In this document: piece by piece, positions 34,250-47,568 of the stretch
How positions within the stretch are numbered: position 1 is the stretch's first letter
Layout: every line of letters starts with the position of its first letter
Assembly: GCA_027886175.1 (NCBI GenBank)
Contig: JAJNNQ010000024.1
Coordinates: 9,470,001-9,534,000, forward strand
Direction of reading: 5' to 3'
Source: Phylloscopus collybita
Lineage: Eukaryota > Chordata > Aves > Passeriformes > Phylloscopidae
Length of the DNA stretch: 64,000 bases
Notes under the pieces: generated by a model
The model's input: the letters and a program-made list of their open reading frames with translations, nothing else
Told to the model about the DNA's origin: nothing
The model's database searches: none
Program-made: the position numbers and the translations under genes

Positions 34250-34960
34250 GGAGGGGGTTTGAGTGGGTTTGGGGTTATTTGTGGAGCTTTGGTTTGGGAG
34301 AGGAAACTCTTCAGTATCTCAGCAACAGGCTGTGGTATTTCTGTGCCAGAGTCCGTGGCCGAGAAGGAATATGAGAGCTGTCAGTGATGACCCAAGATGT
34401 GTGTCCCTGTCAGGGAAGGGACAGTCCCCGTCTGTCAAGTGTCTGCACCGTGGGGCTGTGGCAGGGAGTGAAATGTGGCACACAGCAGACAGGGCTGCAA
34501 GCAGTGCTCCTCAGGGCCTCAGGGCTGGCAGCACTAAGAAAAGGATTTATCTTCTTCTCTACTCATCATTTCCACTCACACTGTGGCTGACCCTCCTGTG
34601 GAGGGTTATCTGGGGCACTAAAAGGTGGAGCGTGCAGCACCAGGGCAATTGAGATACACAGCTGTCAGGGAGGTGTGGATGGCATGTGGTGAACAGCTGT
34701 CCTGGGTCTCACAGGGAGCTGCCCTGGATCCCACAGAACCCTTTCCTCCTGCTCAGCTCTGCCCCTGCTCTGTGGAGAAGACCCTGCATGATGCTTGCCC
34801 TGCAGGGCTCGCTGTTTTGGGAATGCTCTCAGGAAGAGTGCTGCCTCTGAGCTGGGAGCCAGCCCAGGCCGTGTCTCTGGACTAGGAACTGTCAGCTCAG
34901 ATAGTTCAACTCTCCCTCTCTGTCTGTGTAATAAACTGTTAACTGTAGAGAACACAAGAG
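34250..34960 (+). other. GC-rich block, possible degraded LTR
   Basis: About 700 bp, GC-richer than its surroundings, ending in CTCTGTCTGTGTAATAAACT, which resembles the polyadenylation end of an avian retroviral LTR. No clear TG..CA ends, target duplication or second copy is visible, and no coding match is recognised. It could equally be an unclassified repeat or unique sequence. Confidence 0.3.
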
Positions 34961-37845
34961 AGGGAAGGGAGTATCAGTTCCATTTTTATGTTCTTCCTGC
35001 TCATGGCACTGGCGTCACAGATGATGGTTATTGGAATCAGTGTTTCCCTCTGTACAGGCTCCTAGCTTTGGGGATCATAAGTGTTTCCTACATACAGATG
35101 TTGTACTCTTACTGTGACTTCAGCCATATTCATAAACCAAATTTGGAGTTCTGTATTGACGTAGGGAAGTTTGAACTCTTCCTTTAGTGTTTTATTCCTG
35201 CAGCTTAGAAGCATTTCCATCCCTAAAACTGTCAAGTTATCTTATTGTCTCCTTGGAAAATTAAATAGTTAAGGAAATGTAATCCTGATGTTGTTTCCAT
35301 ATACCTAAAATTGGAGAGTTCAGCCCTCTGTTTTCATTTTGCAGCAATGTGTACTGCATCTGTAAGGCATCCAGAGACATTGCTAAATACATGTGGAAGC
35401 ATTTCATTCAGGAGATGATTAATTATTAAATAAATACCTCAGTCAATACATAATGCCAGGAAGCAGCCCAGAGTACAATACATTATATTTCACCAAGTAG
35501 CTGATATAATTCAGAAAAGGAAAAAAAATGGCACCACTGGAAACAGTGGACTTCTCTCTTGCTCTAGCACTGATCAAGCTGGATATATTTATTGTATTTA
35601 TTTTGTATTGTATTTGATATATATGCAAGATGTCTGTCATGTTTTGTGTAGGTTTCTATTATGTGACTGGCTTAGTTTTATGCCTCAAAGCAGGACTGTA
35701 GGAAATATAATATTATACGTGTATCATTGTAAACAATGTTCCTAAGACACATAAAATTACCAAAAATGCACACTTCAGGACTTCAGTACCAAAAGAGAAT
35801 TAATTTTACCATTAATTCAGACGGAAGTAGGGCATCTTCAAGAATCTACAGATTCCACATTTCACCTGAGATCTCTCAAGCAGATCTAAGAACCAAAGGT
35901 TTTACATATTCTCAGCTGCTTCCATTTGCTCTGCTCCCATTTGCAGTACTTAATTTGGCTTTTTTGACATCTAATTTTATAGTAACTTTTTAATTTCTGG
36001 TGAAACGAGCTGTTCTCTCTGAAGCACTCAAGTGTAAGTTATGGCTCCCAGTGGCAGCCCTACCCTGCAGCTGGCCAGGAACCATCGGGGCACTGAAAGT
36101 GTAGAGACTCAGCAAGACTTAGGAGCAGCAGCTCAAGTGGCTCAGTTGACTTCAGGACTTCACAAGAGTGACACCAGCTCTGTAGGTGCCTGTGGTCAGT
36201 CAGCAGCAGACTGGTAGTGAACAGGAGTCTTTGAGTTCCTCTTAGCTCTCCCTCCTACCAGAGCAGAGGCTCTGGAGGAGTGTGCAATACCTGCTACAGG
36301 CCCCTGCCTAACCTACACCTGAACCTGCTGCAGCAGTGACTGAACTGTAAAATGCAAATTTTGCCATTCAAAGGCACTGAACACATTCGGCGTTATCTGT
36401 TTGGCAGCAAAAAAGAAGAATTCCTATGGTAATTGTACTGGCCAGTTCATATTTTACAGTGGCAATCTCTGATACCAAGCCTTCTTAGATTATGGTGTCT
36501 TTAATTTTAGGGTTAACAGAGCTTGTCTGCAAGGTAGATAGAGAGTGGAACTTCAGATAAGTGACTCCTGGCTGTGATTTTGCTGTACGAGTCAACTGAC
36601 AAGGAATTTTTTATCTGAAAAGGTGGCACATGCTTCAGGTCTGGAATTTCCTCCTCCTTCTACCTCCTCTTTGTGCAAAGTAGCTTCAAGGCACACAGTA
36701 AAAGACATCTATTTGATAAGGCTTCTGGGAAGGGCTGAGCATACCACCCGGAATATAAAGGAATAGGATTTGCTCTTTCATCTGTCTGATAGCATATAAA
36801 TGTTTCCACTGTGTCAGGCTGCTGGTACACATTATAAGTTGGCTGTAAATGTAACTGCATTAAGCATTAAAACAACAAAGATAAAATTCAGAATTCTATG
36901 GGATTACAGAAGTGCTGTTGAGGTGTACAGCAATTATTGTGCATTGTAGTGAACCCTTCACAGTCTCAGGGGTGAATTTACCACTGGAATTTTAAAACTA
37001 AGATTTGGATTTAAGTCTAAACTTGTCTTCATGTTCTCTCTTTAAATCAGTGTTTCTTCCTTTGAAAGCACTGATTTGATGCCATATTCTGCCTTCAGTC
37101 CCTTGAAAAAGGAAGGAAGAATAATGATTGTCCAATGAACTTACGGGATTTTTTTTAATTAGTAAACTTTTGGCAGGATGAATGAAGGAGACCATCTCCT
37201 GTGATTTCTGTAGCTTAAAGAGCCCATTTCCCCCTTAATGACTGCAGTAAACTCCGATAGCACGTCAGATTTCTATCAAGGATCTGAGGAGTTTGACTGC
37301 CACCAATTTCTGGTGAAAGAATGGAAATCTTAAAAGTTAATCAGCAGGAAATGAGAAAACTGTCTGAAGAAGAGATTAGAGCCCTGAAGGTTCTTGTCTT
37401 ACTGATGCAAGTGATGAACAGTAAGATTCCTGAAGCATTTCTAAAACATGGATAAAAGAAGGAATCTGTTAAGTGTTTTAATAAATAACTGCTTCCATGG
37501 TTTTTAAGTGCTAAATGGATCTTGGCTTGGTTTGGTTTGTTTTTTTTACACAGAATGTCACAACAGTGACAATAATATTTTATAGGAAAAGAACATGTAA
37601 AAACTTTTGAGATTCCGCCCTCCAGTTTGGTGCTTTGAAACAAGGACTTGAGAGAGATGTTTTTAAGCGTGTGGGACAGGCGTCCAAATGATTTGGAGAA
37701 ATGTTCCTACAGAAATAACTTGAAGCTAGAGGCTTTTTGCTGCTGGAAGGGATTTGTTTTATTTACTGTATAGTTCTCAAAAATTGTGCATTTTAATTAC
37801 TCGGTACTTGAAGCAAGTAGGTTTGTGTAGCATACTTCAGCATTC

Positions 37846-37849
<4 letters not shown>

Positions 37850-37885
<36 letters not shown>
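37850..37885 (+). repeat. A tract (36)
   Basis: Thirty-six uninterrupted A residues. No gene-like body or target duplication recognised around it. Confidence 0.88.
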
Positions 37886-37887
<2 letters not shown>

Positions 37888-40800
37888 TAGCAAAGAAAAT
37901 CTCTTTTCTAGTGCCTGAAATTCTGAAATTTCCAAAATCCCATTGCTGTGGAAAAAGCAATTGTTCTTGTATCAGGTTTCACTGCTGCAGACTTACTGTG
38001 ACTGCTGTTCTAAAGATAACATTTCAATAATTCTTTGGAATAGACAAAGTAGAATTTTACTACAAGTTGTTGAGTTTGAAGATTTTTGGGTTTATGAATA
38101 AAATTAGAGTGCAAGGAATAATAATTTTAACTGCTCAGCAAACAATGATTCTACTAAGTTCATTCTGAAATAAACATTGCTGTATTAAATTATGCAAAAC
38201 ATTTGTAAAAAGGTAATACACACTTATTTTTGCCCAGTTCATAGCCTGTGAGTAATACAGCGATTGCAGTACAGTTCTTTACTTTTGTTAGTTTACTTGC
38301 ATCAGGGATCTCTGAATTGGTCTTAAGACAAAGAATTTAAAAATGCTGAATAACAGTGCATTCAAACATTATTTTGATGAGCTGTTTTGAGCACCATTTG
38401 TTACTATGAGTTGTGTTTTGTTTTTTTTTTTTGAAGACTAAAATGCTTTGTTGCTAGGTGCTGAAAAACACTCAAGAACTGGTAATAAAGAATTTTGCTG
38501 TCTTTATATATGTGTGGACCTGATTGCCTTATAGGCTCAGTAGCAGAATCTTGCAGTGTAAGAAAGAAAATTCCTTGTTCAGCCTCAACTGTTATATATA
38601 AATTATAATTTTCTGCAGGAGGTATTTGCATGCTCCTCTTGTCCCTGTGACCCACACTAATTCCCGAAGTTTGGGATGACTTTTTTTTCTTTTTTTCTTT
38701 TTTTTTTTTAATCCTCTTAAGTATGAAATAGGATGACAGGATAGAGAAATAAAAACAAAGCTGTCTGGATAGACCATGTTTCTTGTTTTGTTCTCATAAA
38801 TGCTCCATGCTCTCTAAACAGAGCATTGAAGGGGATTTTGTTCTCTTTTTGTCTTCTTCTGGCCTAAGAGAGCCCACTTAGGACTTGCACCTCCTCATAT
38901 TAGACAGCTGCTCTCTCTTCTGACACAGTTAAGGTCACACATTGGGTCTCAGTGCAGAGAAGGGAGTCACCTGAGAGTTCTGGTTTTGTCCAGTTGTCCA
39001 CCAGCAAGGTCTGATGGCCCTTCGAGACTACCAGCAACTTTTGATAGCATTGTCGGCTTTTGGCAGAGAACTGTGTGAAAACCAGGCTAAGTGTCCCTGA
39101 ATTCTTCAGTTTTGTTTTATTTTTGCAGATCATCCTTATTTCCTAAAGGAAATAATTTCCTCTTGTTCCCATTTCTGCCTCCGTGACAGTAAAAATTCTT
39201 GGTACGTGGTGGATGGTCTGGCCTGCATAGAATTCTTACACATTGTATTTTTTGCTACCTATAATTAAATTTTGTTAATATGTCACAGTTAGCTTCCTGT
39301 TAACATTTTTGAAAAGTAAGTTGGAGTGCTAGTGTAGACTTGGGTTGTCTCTGTGTGGGGGGGTAGGGCATCCCCATGAGAAGAAGTCCAGGTTTCTTTT
39401 GAAATAATATGTTTTGGTTGAGAGTATTCCTCACTGAGTACTGCATGCCCAAACCAACATTTTTTAATGATCACAAGTTAGTACACTGCAGAGAGTTATT
39501 GTCCTTCCCTTTTTACTGTGTGTTGGTATCCGTTGATCATGGGTCTTGGCCACTTCTCACAAATAGCTTTAACTTGTTATAAGAGGGTTGCTATGGATTT
39601 CAAGTTCTCCTTTCCAAGAAGTACTCTGTGCTATCATAAACAGCTGAGGAAAAAAAATCTCACTCAGTTTCCTTTTCAGCTCTGCTATCTTCAACTACAA
39701 GTCAAAAAAAATGAAGCTCCTAAGAATTCTTCAAATAGTATCTATCTATCATAATCTTTCTGTACTTCTGCACAGTTTATTTAAAATTCATCTTTTTTCA
39801 CTCTTTTAAAAGGCTTTAGTATAAATATTTGTAGCCACAACTACTTAGATTGCAGCAGTGCCTAAAATTACCTCAGTTCATTTAAAACATGGGGGAAGAC
39901 AACTCTTCTCTGAAAAGAGGAGCCTGGGAAACAAGGCTTCACAGTGTACCACGTTACTCGAGTTTTTAAACAGATGGAATTAGACTTGCCATGAGAGTGT
40001 TCTCTAAATTATGTTTGGTTTATAGTGTGGTTTAGGAGGACCCAGAGCAAGGAAGGAGGAAGGTAGCCTAGGAGAGGAACTTCTGGAAAATCTTAAATCC
40101 CCCTCTCTCCCTCTCTGTCTTCTACCCTCCGTGTTTCAGATTTCCCTTTGTCACCTCAAGGCAGTGACTACAGGTTCTATACATGTTTTAAACTGTGTAC
40201 TACATGTATTAAATAACCTGAGAAGTGCTACTTTTAAAGCTGCATTGTAAAGCCTTTTTCCACATTTTTGGTTTTTTTATCATGGAAATCTTCATTTAAT
40301 CCTGAAGGAGGACAGATCACGATCTCTCTCAATTTTTTGCTAATGTCAGTACAAAGCAAGAAGTCTCATATGAGTACATTTCAGACAGTGTTGTCTTCCC
40401 ACAGATTTTTGCAGTGGGTTGGTCACACATGTAGACAAACATGCACACTGGAAAATACATTACCTTGTGAAAATCAGACTTTGAAGTAATATAGTTACAT
40501 GACTGAGACACAGCTGAAACAGAGCCAGATTTTACTGTCCAGCCTCTTGAATCAGAGTTGAGGAAGGAACCACCTCTCAGCTTAAACTAAATCTCAGAAT
40601 GGTCAGAAATCCAGGAGTCAATGCCATTTGATTGCTCCTGAAATGAGAATAGCACCCAAGCATGAGGTTTGGTTAATGCACAGAACTTGTGGTCTTTATC
40701 AGCAGAGGGTGGAGTTTAAACCACCAAAGAAAGAAGCCTTGAGACATTTTAATGCCAAAGGGAAACAGCAAGCTCTTGAAACAAACTGCTCATTGCTCCC

Positions 40801-41401
40801 ACTGCAAAGCTGGGAGAAGTCACATTCCTGCTTGCTGCAGGACAGAGTATCCCTGATTTTGAATCCGTGGTGCTTGAAGCTCATCTCTAAAATTGTTTCT
40901 GAAGTTGGTGATGTTGATTTGCCAGGCTGCATGTGTTGTGACATCCGTGTTTAGGGGTGTTGCAAACCCTTACCCTGGCCTGTCTCCCTCCCTGGTATGT
41001 GCAGCAGCTCCAGAAGCACTTACATTTCTCAAGGCTTTGTTTGTCCTGTCAGCACCAAGGAGCGACACATGCCTTTTTTCCTGGTCACACCACTTTCCCC
41101 TGGAGCACATCAGCTCTCCTGAGTGCACACAGGCGCCGGCCCCTTTCCTTTGGGTTTCACCTCCAGAGGCACGGGCTAAATCCAGCCTGCCAGGCATGTG
41201 CCATGTGCTGGGAATGAGGGCACATACCCTGCCTGGGCAATTTCAGGATGATGTGACTACCAAGTTTCCAGACTGCAGCTGTCTTGAGGCTTCTGGGAGA
41301 AGTGCACAGTGACAAGTGCAGGTGGCAGCCCCTCTGTACCCTGAAAGTGGCACTTTTTGTGCAGGGCATAAACTCCAGTCCTGCACAAAAATGTATACAG
41401 A

Positions 41402-41436
41402 ATATATATGTATGTATGTGTGTGTATATATATACA
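41402..41436. repeat. TA/TG microsatellite
   Basis: Mixed TATG, TG and TA units in a 35-bp run, about 40 bp before the solo LTR. Confidence 0.8.
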
Positions 41437-41474
41437 GAAATACTATGTTTCTGTATTACTGCCCACCCAGCACA

Positions 41475-42074
41475 TGTCGTGGTTTAACCCCAGCTGACAA
41501 CTGTATCACACTGCCCCTCAATGCCTCTCCATCAACTGGGATGGGGAGAAGAATGAGAAAAAAACAGCAAGCAAACAAACAGACCCCAATAATTTGTGGG
41601 TTGAGATAAGAACACTTTAATAATTGAAACAAAGTAAAATATGCTAATTATACTGATGATGAAAAAACAGGTAATAGTAATTAAGAGAGAGGAAAAAATA
41701 AAATCCAGGAAAAACAAGTGATGCACAGTACAATTGCTTGCCACCTGCTGAAGGACAACCAACTCCCCCCTGAACAGTAATCAGCAGCTCCCACCTGGTT
41801 ATCAGTAGTTTAAATACAGGGCATCATGTTCCATAGCATAAAACATCCCTTTGGTCAGTTCAGGTCAGCTATCCCAGCTGTGCTCCCTCCCAGCTCCTTG
41901 TGTCCTTCCTCACTTGGCACAGAATGAGAAGTCCTTGACTTGGGATAAGCACTGGTCAGCAACAACCAAAACATCAGTGTGTTATCAACATTATTCTCAT
42001 ACTGAATCCAAAACTCAGCACTACACCAGCTGCTAAGAAGAAAAATTAACTTTATCCCAGCCAAAACCAGGGCA
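41475..42074 (-). mobile_element. solo LTR of an avian endogenous retrovirus (probably ERVL-type)
   Basis: A 600-bp element starting TGTCGTGGTTTAACCCCAGC and ending near ATCCCAGCCAAAACCAGGGCA, the two ends of a common neoavian LTR family. Internal landmarks are GTGGGTTGAGATAAGAACA, CATCCCTTTGGTCAGTTCAG, ATCCCAGCTGTG and GTGTTATCAACATT. On the minus strand a TATA-like TATTTAAA (complement of 41809-41816) comes before an ATTAAA signal (complement of 41616-41621). That order puts the sense direction opposite to ROBO1. No gag, pol or env sequence is present, so it is a recombined solo LTR. No matching target duplication was found, and the divergence suggests an old insertion. Confidence 0.85.
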
Positions 42075-42614
42075 ACCTGGCTGGTTTTCAGCGTTCAGAC
42101 AGAAGAGGGAATGTGAATCATAAACAAAAATAAATAAATACAAATTAAATAAAATCTGCAGAACTGCTTGTTTGAAAGTATGCTGAGGAAAGAAGCACTT
42201 AATTGGTACTAAGATTTTCCCCATGTTAACTCTTCTGTTTGTGAACCTGACACATTTTTATGGGTTTCACTATAATTCTAAAGGTGGTCTCAATATCAGA
42301 ACTATTTTTCCAACTAGTAAGTCACCTGTTTCTTAATTTCATTCTTCACATTACAATTATAGAAAATAATGAATCTCTCATTTTTTTTCCAATCATATTT
42401 TTATCTTCTTGGGTTTGGTAAATCTGTAGTTACTGTAGTCGCTTGTTCCTTTAAACTCAAGAAGTGCTTATCTGACAAATCAGCAGCAATCTAAAACAGA
42501 ATTTTTCCACCCATCATAAATGCAATAACCAAGATCACTCCCTTGCTGGGGGTTTGGAGTTACAAGTCATCACTTTTGATTTGAGACATCAAAAATACCA
42601 TGTAAACATTTTAC

Positions 42615-42731
42615 CTCAGCTCTGTGGCTGCGGCGCGCTTGGCGCCAGACCGTGAGACCTTTCCTCGGACGTTTGTGCTGCACTGTGTCAAACTTGGTGC
42701 TCTGGGACCACGAACTGTGAAAGCATTCATG
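42615..42731. other. CpG-rich island with exon-like borders on both strands
   Basis: About eight CpGs fall within 85 bp (TGCGGCGCGCTTGGCGCC, CTCGGACG) in an otherwise CpG-poor intron. On the + strand, a TTTTACCTCAG acceptor (AG at 42618-42619) and a CATG/GTGAGT donor (42732) would bound a 112-nt exon. On the minus strand, a CTTTCACAG acceptor and a GAG/GTAAAA donor would bound a 100-nt exon (42615-42714). Spliced into ROBO1 on the + strand it would shift the frame and reach a stop within the exon. I recognise no protein. It could be a cryptic exon, part of an antisense non-coding RNA, or a regulatory element. Confidence 0.35.
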
Positions 42732-44484
42732 GTGAGTAAGGGTGGCCCAGGCTGCTCTCACATGAATGTGAACTTTACCAGAAAATCCGGGAAAATGTGA
42801 GTTGTGTGTATATGTATTTAGAGCTCAAGAAGTGACAGCTGAAAATAGAGAGTCCGGGGAGGATGAAAAGTGATATACCCCAGTTCTTTTGTACTGTACC
42901 TGGTGTTATTTTCCTGTATTTTTCACAGGCTGAAGCCAGGAGGCAGCTGAATGGCAGCATTTATGTTTTTTTTCAGGACAAGAGATTCAGGCTTTTGTTT
43001 ATTTCTCTGTAGAAAGTGATACTTCCCACAAATGACTGCAGAGAGATGTGCATATCAAGGATATTGAGAGTTTCAGATTGCTTTGATAAGAACAAATAGC
43101 CTACAAATCACCAGATAGGAAATGGGACATGGCACATTGTCTTAAACTATCTCTGTTAATAATAGTTTTTGCAAAACACCAACATAAATACCTGGTAGTC
43201 ATGTTGCAGGGAGGTGTTCAATGGTGCTCATTCAGATATTTGAACATTAAAAGTATTTCATTCGATTTCAGAGTGTAGCAGGATTAGAAACTAAATGCAT
43301 TTTTGAATAAAAGATGTTGGCAGCTTTTTGCAGAGTTCTTGTTTGGAATTGTTCAGGATTTCTTGTTCGTTTGTTTTTTAAGGCATGAAAAGTCAGAGTC
43401 TGACCGGTTTGCTAAACATAATCAGACTCTTACACTTCCTCTGCATGTGACTGTAGTACCCAAATTTTCTGTACCCACGTGTTTCAGATAGAGGTCATAA
43501 GCCATGGGTTTCTTACCCGTTTATTTCATATGAAGAGGACAAACAGCTGAGTTTCAGCTCCCTGACAGATAGCACAGCACTCTCTGTGCTATCTCTGTTG
43601 CTAGCTCTACAGTTTCTCCCCTCTCACTGTCTAGTCTGTACCCTGCCAATCCCAATGGAAATTCCAGCTTCTGGCTCCGCTGTCTACTCCAACACATCTG
43701 CTCATACTCCTGTCCCATCTCCTACCACCTCATTTTTACAGGCACATGCAATCTCCGATATATTTCACTTGAACTGGCATTAATGTATCACAAAATTTCT
43801 TGAAAGCAGTCTGAATTTCATTGTGGCTGCCATTTTCTAGATTAGTCATAGTGGCCAAGTATTTATACAGGATCTTGGTTGCTGTGTGTAATTATTGGCC
43901 TGAAAATTGGGATTGTTTAATTTCTCTGGTATAGAGTTAGACTTTCTTGCTTCTTTTATAATAACCTCTATTCGTCCTTGAAAACATGATGATTTTTTTT
44001 AAATAGTCAAAAGTGAAACACATTGAGCTTCAGTCACAAGTCTTCTACTTGTGTCAGTTAAATAACAGAATATCTTCCAAACACCTGGAAGATATTTGTA
44101 AATAGTAATAGTGAGAACAATAATTATGAGTATTAAACATGCTGAAAAAAATACTCTTCAGTATTTAAGTACTACCTTGGATCTCAAGATCTCAAAAGCA
44201 TCTTATTGCTTTACATAAATGAAAATTTCTATAATTTTACTCCCTCTGAGATAGATAATGGCTACCAAGCTATCAAGAATGGGGTACTTGAAGCTTCTAA
44301 CTTGCCTAATGGCAGACTGAGAAATGGATTATTGTGGATATAATGGATATAAATGAGAATTTATTCTAAATACGAGGAAACCAGTGGGTTCTAGAGAAAC
44401 ACTAGATCAACATTCTCATTCACCTCTGTGAGGAGAGCTACAGAATGTGTCTTTTTGAGATGTAGGCATTGTACACAGCATGTT

Positions 44485-44778
44485 GAGGTCTCATATGAGA
44501 CAGACCCAGGCTCTTCCCAGCAGTGCATGGAGGGAGCACAAGAGACAAATGGATTTAAGTTGGAGCAAGGCAGATTGATGCTGGATATCAGAAGGCATTT
44601 CTTCGCTGGCTGGACAGCCAAGCAGCAGAGTGGGCTGCCAGAGTCTGTGCATTGTTACTCCCTGAAATTTTTCAGGCCTTGACTGGATCAATCCCTGACT
44701 GACCCTGTCGCTGACCCTCTTGAGCAGGAGGTTGGAATGGAGACCTCCGAGGTTGCTTCCAACCTGATTATCATGTGA
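44485..44778 (+). mobile_element. CR1 LINE 3' fragment, diverged
   Basis: Sense-oriented CR1 remnant: GGATATCAGAAGGCATTTCT, then a GTGGGCTGCCAGAGTCTGTG segment and the terminal GGTTGGAATGGAGACCTCCG, AGGTTGCTTCCAACCTGATT, which match the CR1 3' end. The tail octamers are degraded. No open frame. The 5' limit is approximate. Confidence 0.8.
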
Positions 44779-47568
44779 ACCTACAAAACTACATCTGTCA
44801 AATGTAATAGTTGCTCCATTAACATCTGGCAACTGTACTAGGCTGTAGTTTAAGTCCTAAAACTGCAAATTCCTACTCCTGTGAGTGGATTTAATGATAC
44901 CAATAGTCCCAGTGAGGTTGATAGGATTGCTGGAAAGAATAAGGCATTAAAAGATCACGTCACTAGACTGGAAACTACATTTCTTTTGGTTTTTGTTCAG
45001 TGATTGGACACATCTTCCCTGAAAAGCCTTGCATGTCAAGGAAATTATATGAAAGGCAAAAATACTATTCCTTTGGTAGTTGAGGTTTTACACGCTAACT
45101 TCCTGTCTTTACAAACGGGTTATTCCACCTAATTGCCATGTGAAAAGCCATGATTAACACAGGGAAAATTAATTTACTTTTTAATTGAAAGTGGTGTCAA
45201 ATAAAATGTGCTGTAATAGAGGAAAAACTATTTGCTTCTCAGTTTTAGTAACCTTAGATATCAATAGCCTGCAAATCAGACTAAGAATGTGGTCTTTGTT
45301 GTAGATGTTGCTACTATTGTTGTTCTTTTAAACCACATGATATCGCTCTGACAGAATTGTTCAAATTTTTCTATGAAACTTCACCCTTTGCCCTTTCCAC
45401 AGATTCACAACCAATGTGATGCCCTGTTTCTACAGGGATTTATTTTCATGTATCAGTATCCCCTCTGTTTTCACAGGTGGGCAAAAAAATATATTCGCTT
45501 GACAGGGTTATTTTTCACCTACAGTAAGAAATGTCTAATAAAAAGAAAAGGGGAAATTCAGCACTTAGAAGTTAATTTTATTTGTAGAAATATAATTGAG
45601 CACCCAAGTAAGGTTTCTAGCTGTTAGGCGTTTTCCAGGGAGTTTACAGTAGAGGACTTGAGCAGCTCTGCATTGCTACTGAGAAGGCTGAACTTTCCTC
45701 TTCTTGGCACTACTCAACAAATGGGAAAAAAAAAAAAATTAGAGTTGCATTCCATTAGGCCTCTTATCAGGCTGTTTCATGTACAACGAGTTGTGTTTTG
45801 TGGAGAATAATTTCTAATTCCAGAGCACATCAGATTGTAATTGCAAGTTTAGTAAAGGGCTTTTCAGTTAAAAAGCAATGGATACTGGGAAATGTAGAGT
45901 TACACATGAACAAGATACCTGGGAGATGAATCTTGGGGAAGAGCAGATTTCTCTCAGGAATTCCTGTGTAGCATTTCTTGGCCGCTGCTCTTAGGAGCTG
46001 TAGACTTACAGATAATCCGAGCAGAGTAATGCACACACTGATTTTCTTTTTGAGAAATGCCATTTAAAGAAAGCTCATGCGCATCCAGAATAATTCTTTA
46101 AAACTCAGATCTTTAGAAAATCTGTTTAGTAATTTAAACTTCCTCTCTTTGAGATTATTTCCTTAAAAAAAAAAAAAAGAGTCTCTTACAAAACTCAAAT
46201 CTGGTTGATCTGAGTTTGGCATATGCAGTTGCAGCTTCTTGTCTTCAACATGTTCTAAATGCCAGTATTCTATCTGATTCTGTTTCTGCTTCAGTTTTGT
46301 AATACACCTGGAGTCCTGTATTAGAGCAGGAGGCCAGGATTCCTCTTGCCTAATGCACGTTGGCAAAGTAGGTATTACCAGTTTCCTGCATGTGTTTATC
46401 AGAGGGTGGTGAATTCAGGGTGCTTAGCTACTTGATATGGAAGTGTGCCCATGCTGAACAAGAGCTGCTTTACTCTCAACATCAAGTGATAAGACCAAAG
46501 TGTAGCATGCATTAAAAAAAGTTACATATTTTTGGACTTTTACTATAATTATCACCAATTAACCTTTTTTGTTAACTTTTTTCTTTCTTTTGGTCAGTTT
46601 CTATGTATATTTTCAAAACACACTTCTGGCTTTTTATTTTCAGTCTGTTCTTTCTATCACTGATACGAGGTTGGAATACTTTCTTAACGTGCCTTTCTTT
46701 TATAAGCAAAGCTACCTTGCCAGGATCTGAGCCATTTCAAAGTTCATGAAAATTTTGAACTATGGTTGAAGGATAGTTTGATAATCAATTATCTACCACT
46801 GATCATTTCTGTTGAAAAATCTAATATTTTGCAATAAATGTTTGGTTTTGAATATTGTAATGAAATTCAGGTTTGGGGGCAAAGAAAAGGGTTAAGAATC
46901 TTTTCAAGCTAGTTTTAATTGTGGTTTACTTTGGATTTACAGTTTAATAGTGAGCCTTACGACCTTGACACAGCAATCCTATACTAAAGAGATTTGTGTG
47001 TGGCCTAAATGCCTAAGAATATTACTAATTTTTAATAAACTTTCTTTTTTAATAGATCTTAGCTTTAGAAAAATATATTCTATTAGTAAATGTTTGGATG
47101 CTTTAGAAAGGCTGTAGATGTTACTGTTCCATTCCAGCAATGTTGCAGATTGATATTCACTGGAGATTTTAGGTTAATTTTTCCATGGAAAGATCTTGAT
47201 GCAGATGAATAATGATAATGTGAAAAAAAAAAATAATTTACTCAAGGTGCACATCAGTTCATTAGAAAGGCTTGGAGCAGAACCCAAACTGCCTGGCCAG
47301 TATTTCAGTCTGTTACCCATTTTCCTCTCTCACCTACTTTCAGTATTTGATAGAGACTGCTGCTTAAAAATCAAAATATAAAAATGTTGTTCAACATTAT
47401 AAACCTGTTTTTCATATATCAGAATATGTGTTTGTTTTCTGAGGTCCTTACCAAGGATCCATTTTTTACTTATTTTTTTTTTAATTTTGCTTTATTCTTT
47501 GCTCTGTTTCATGTCTGTTCAATTTTATTTATTCCATGTTTTCTTTTTTGTTTTGTTTTTGTTTTTAG

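Noticed and set aside
34263..34652. 129-codon frame in a GC-rich block
   Set aside because: Likely part of a degraded repeat; no recognisable protein.
40893..41312. 139-codon frame in a GC-richer patch
   Set aside because: No family similarity, no splice sites fitting ROBO1, frames open on both strands.
41475..42074. Intact endogenous retrovirus
   Set aside because: Only one LTR is present, with no internal coding sequence and no second LTR.
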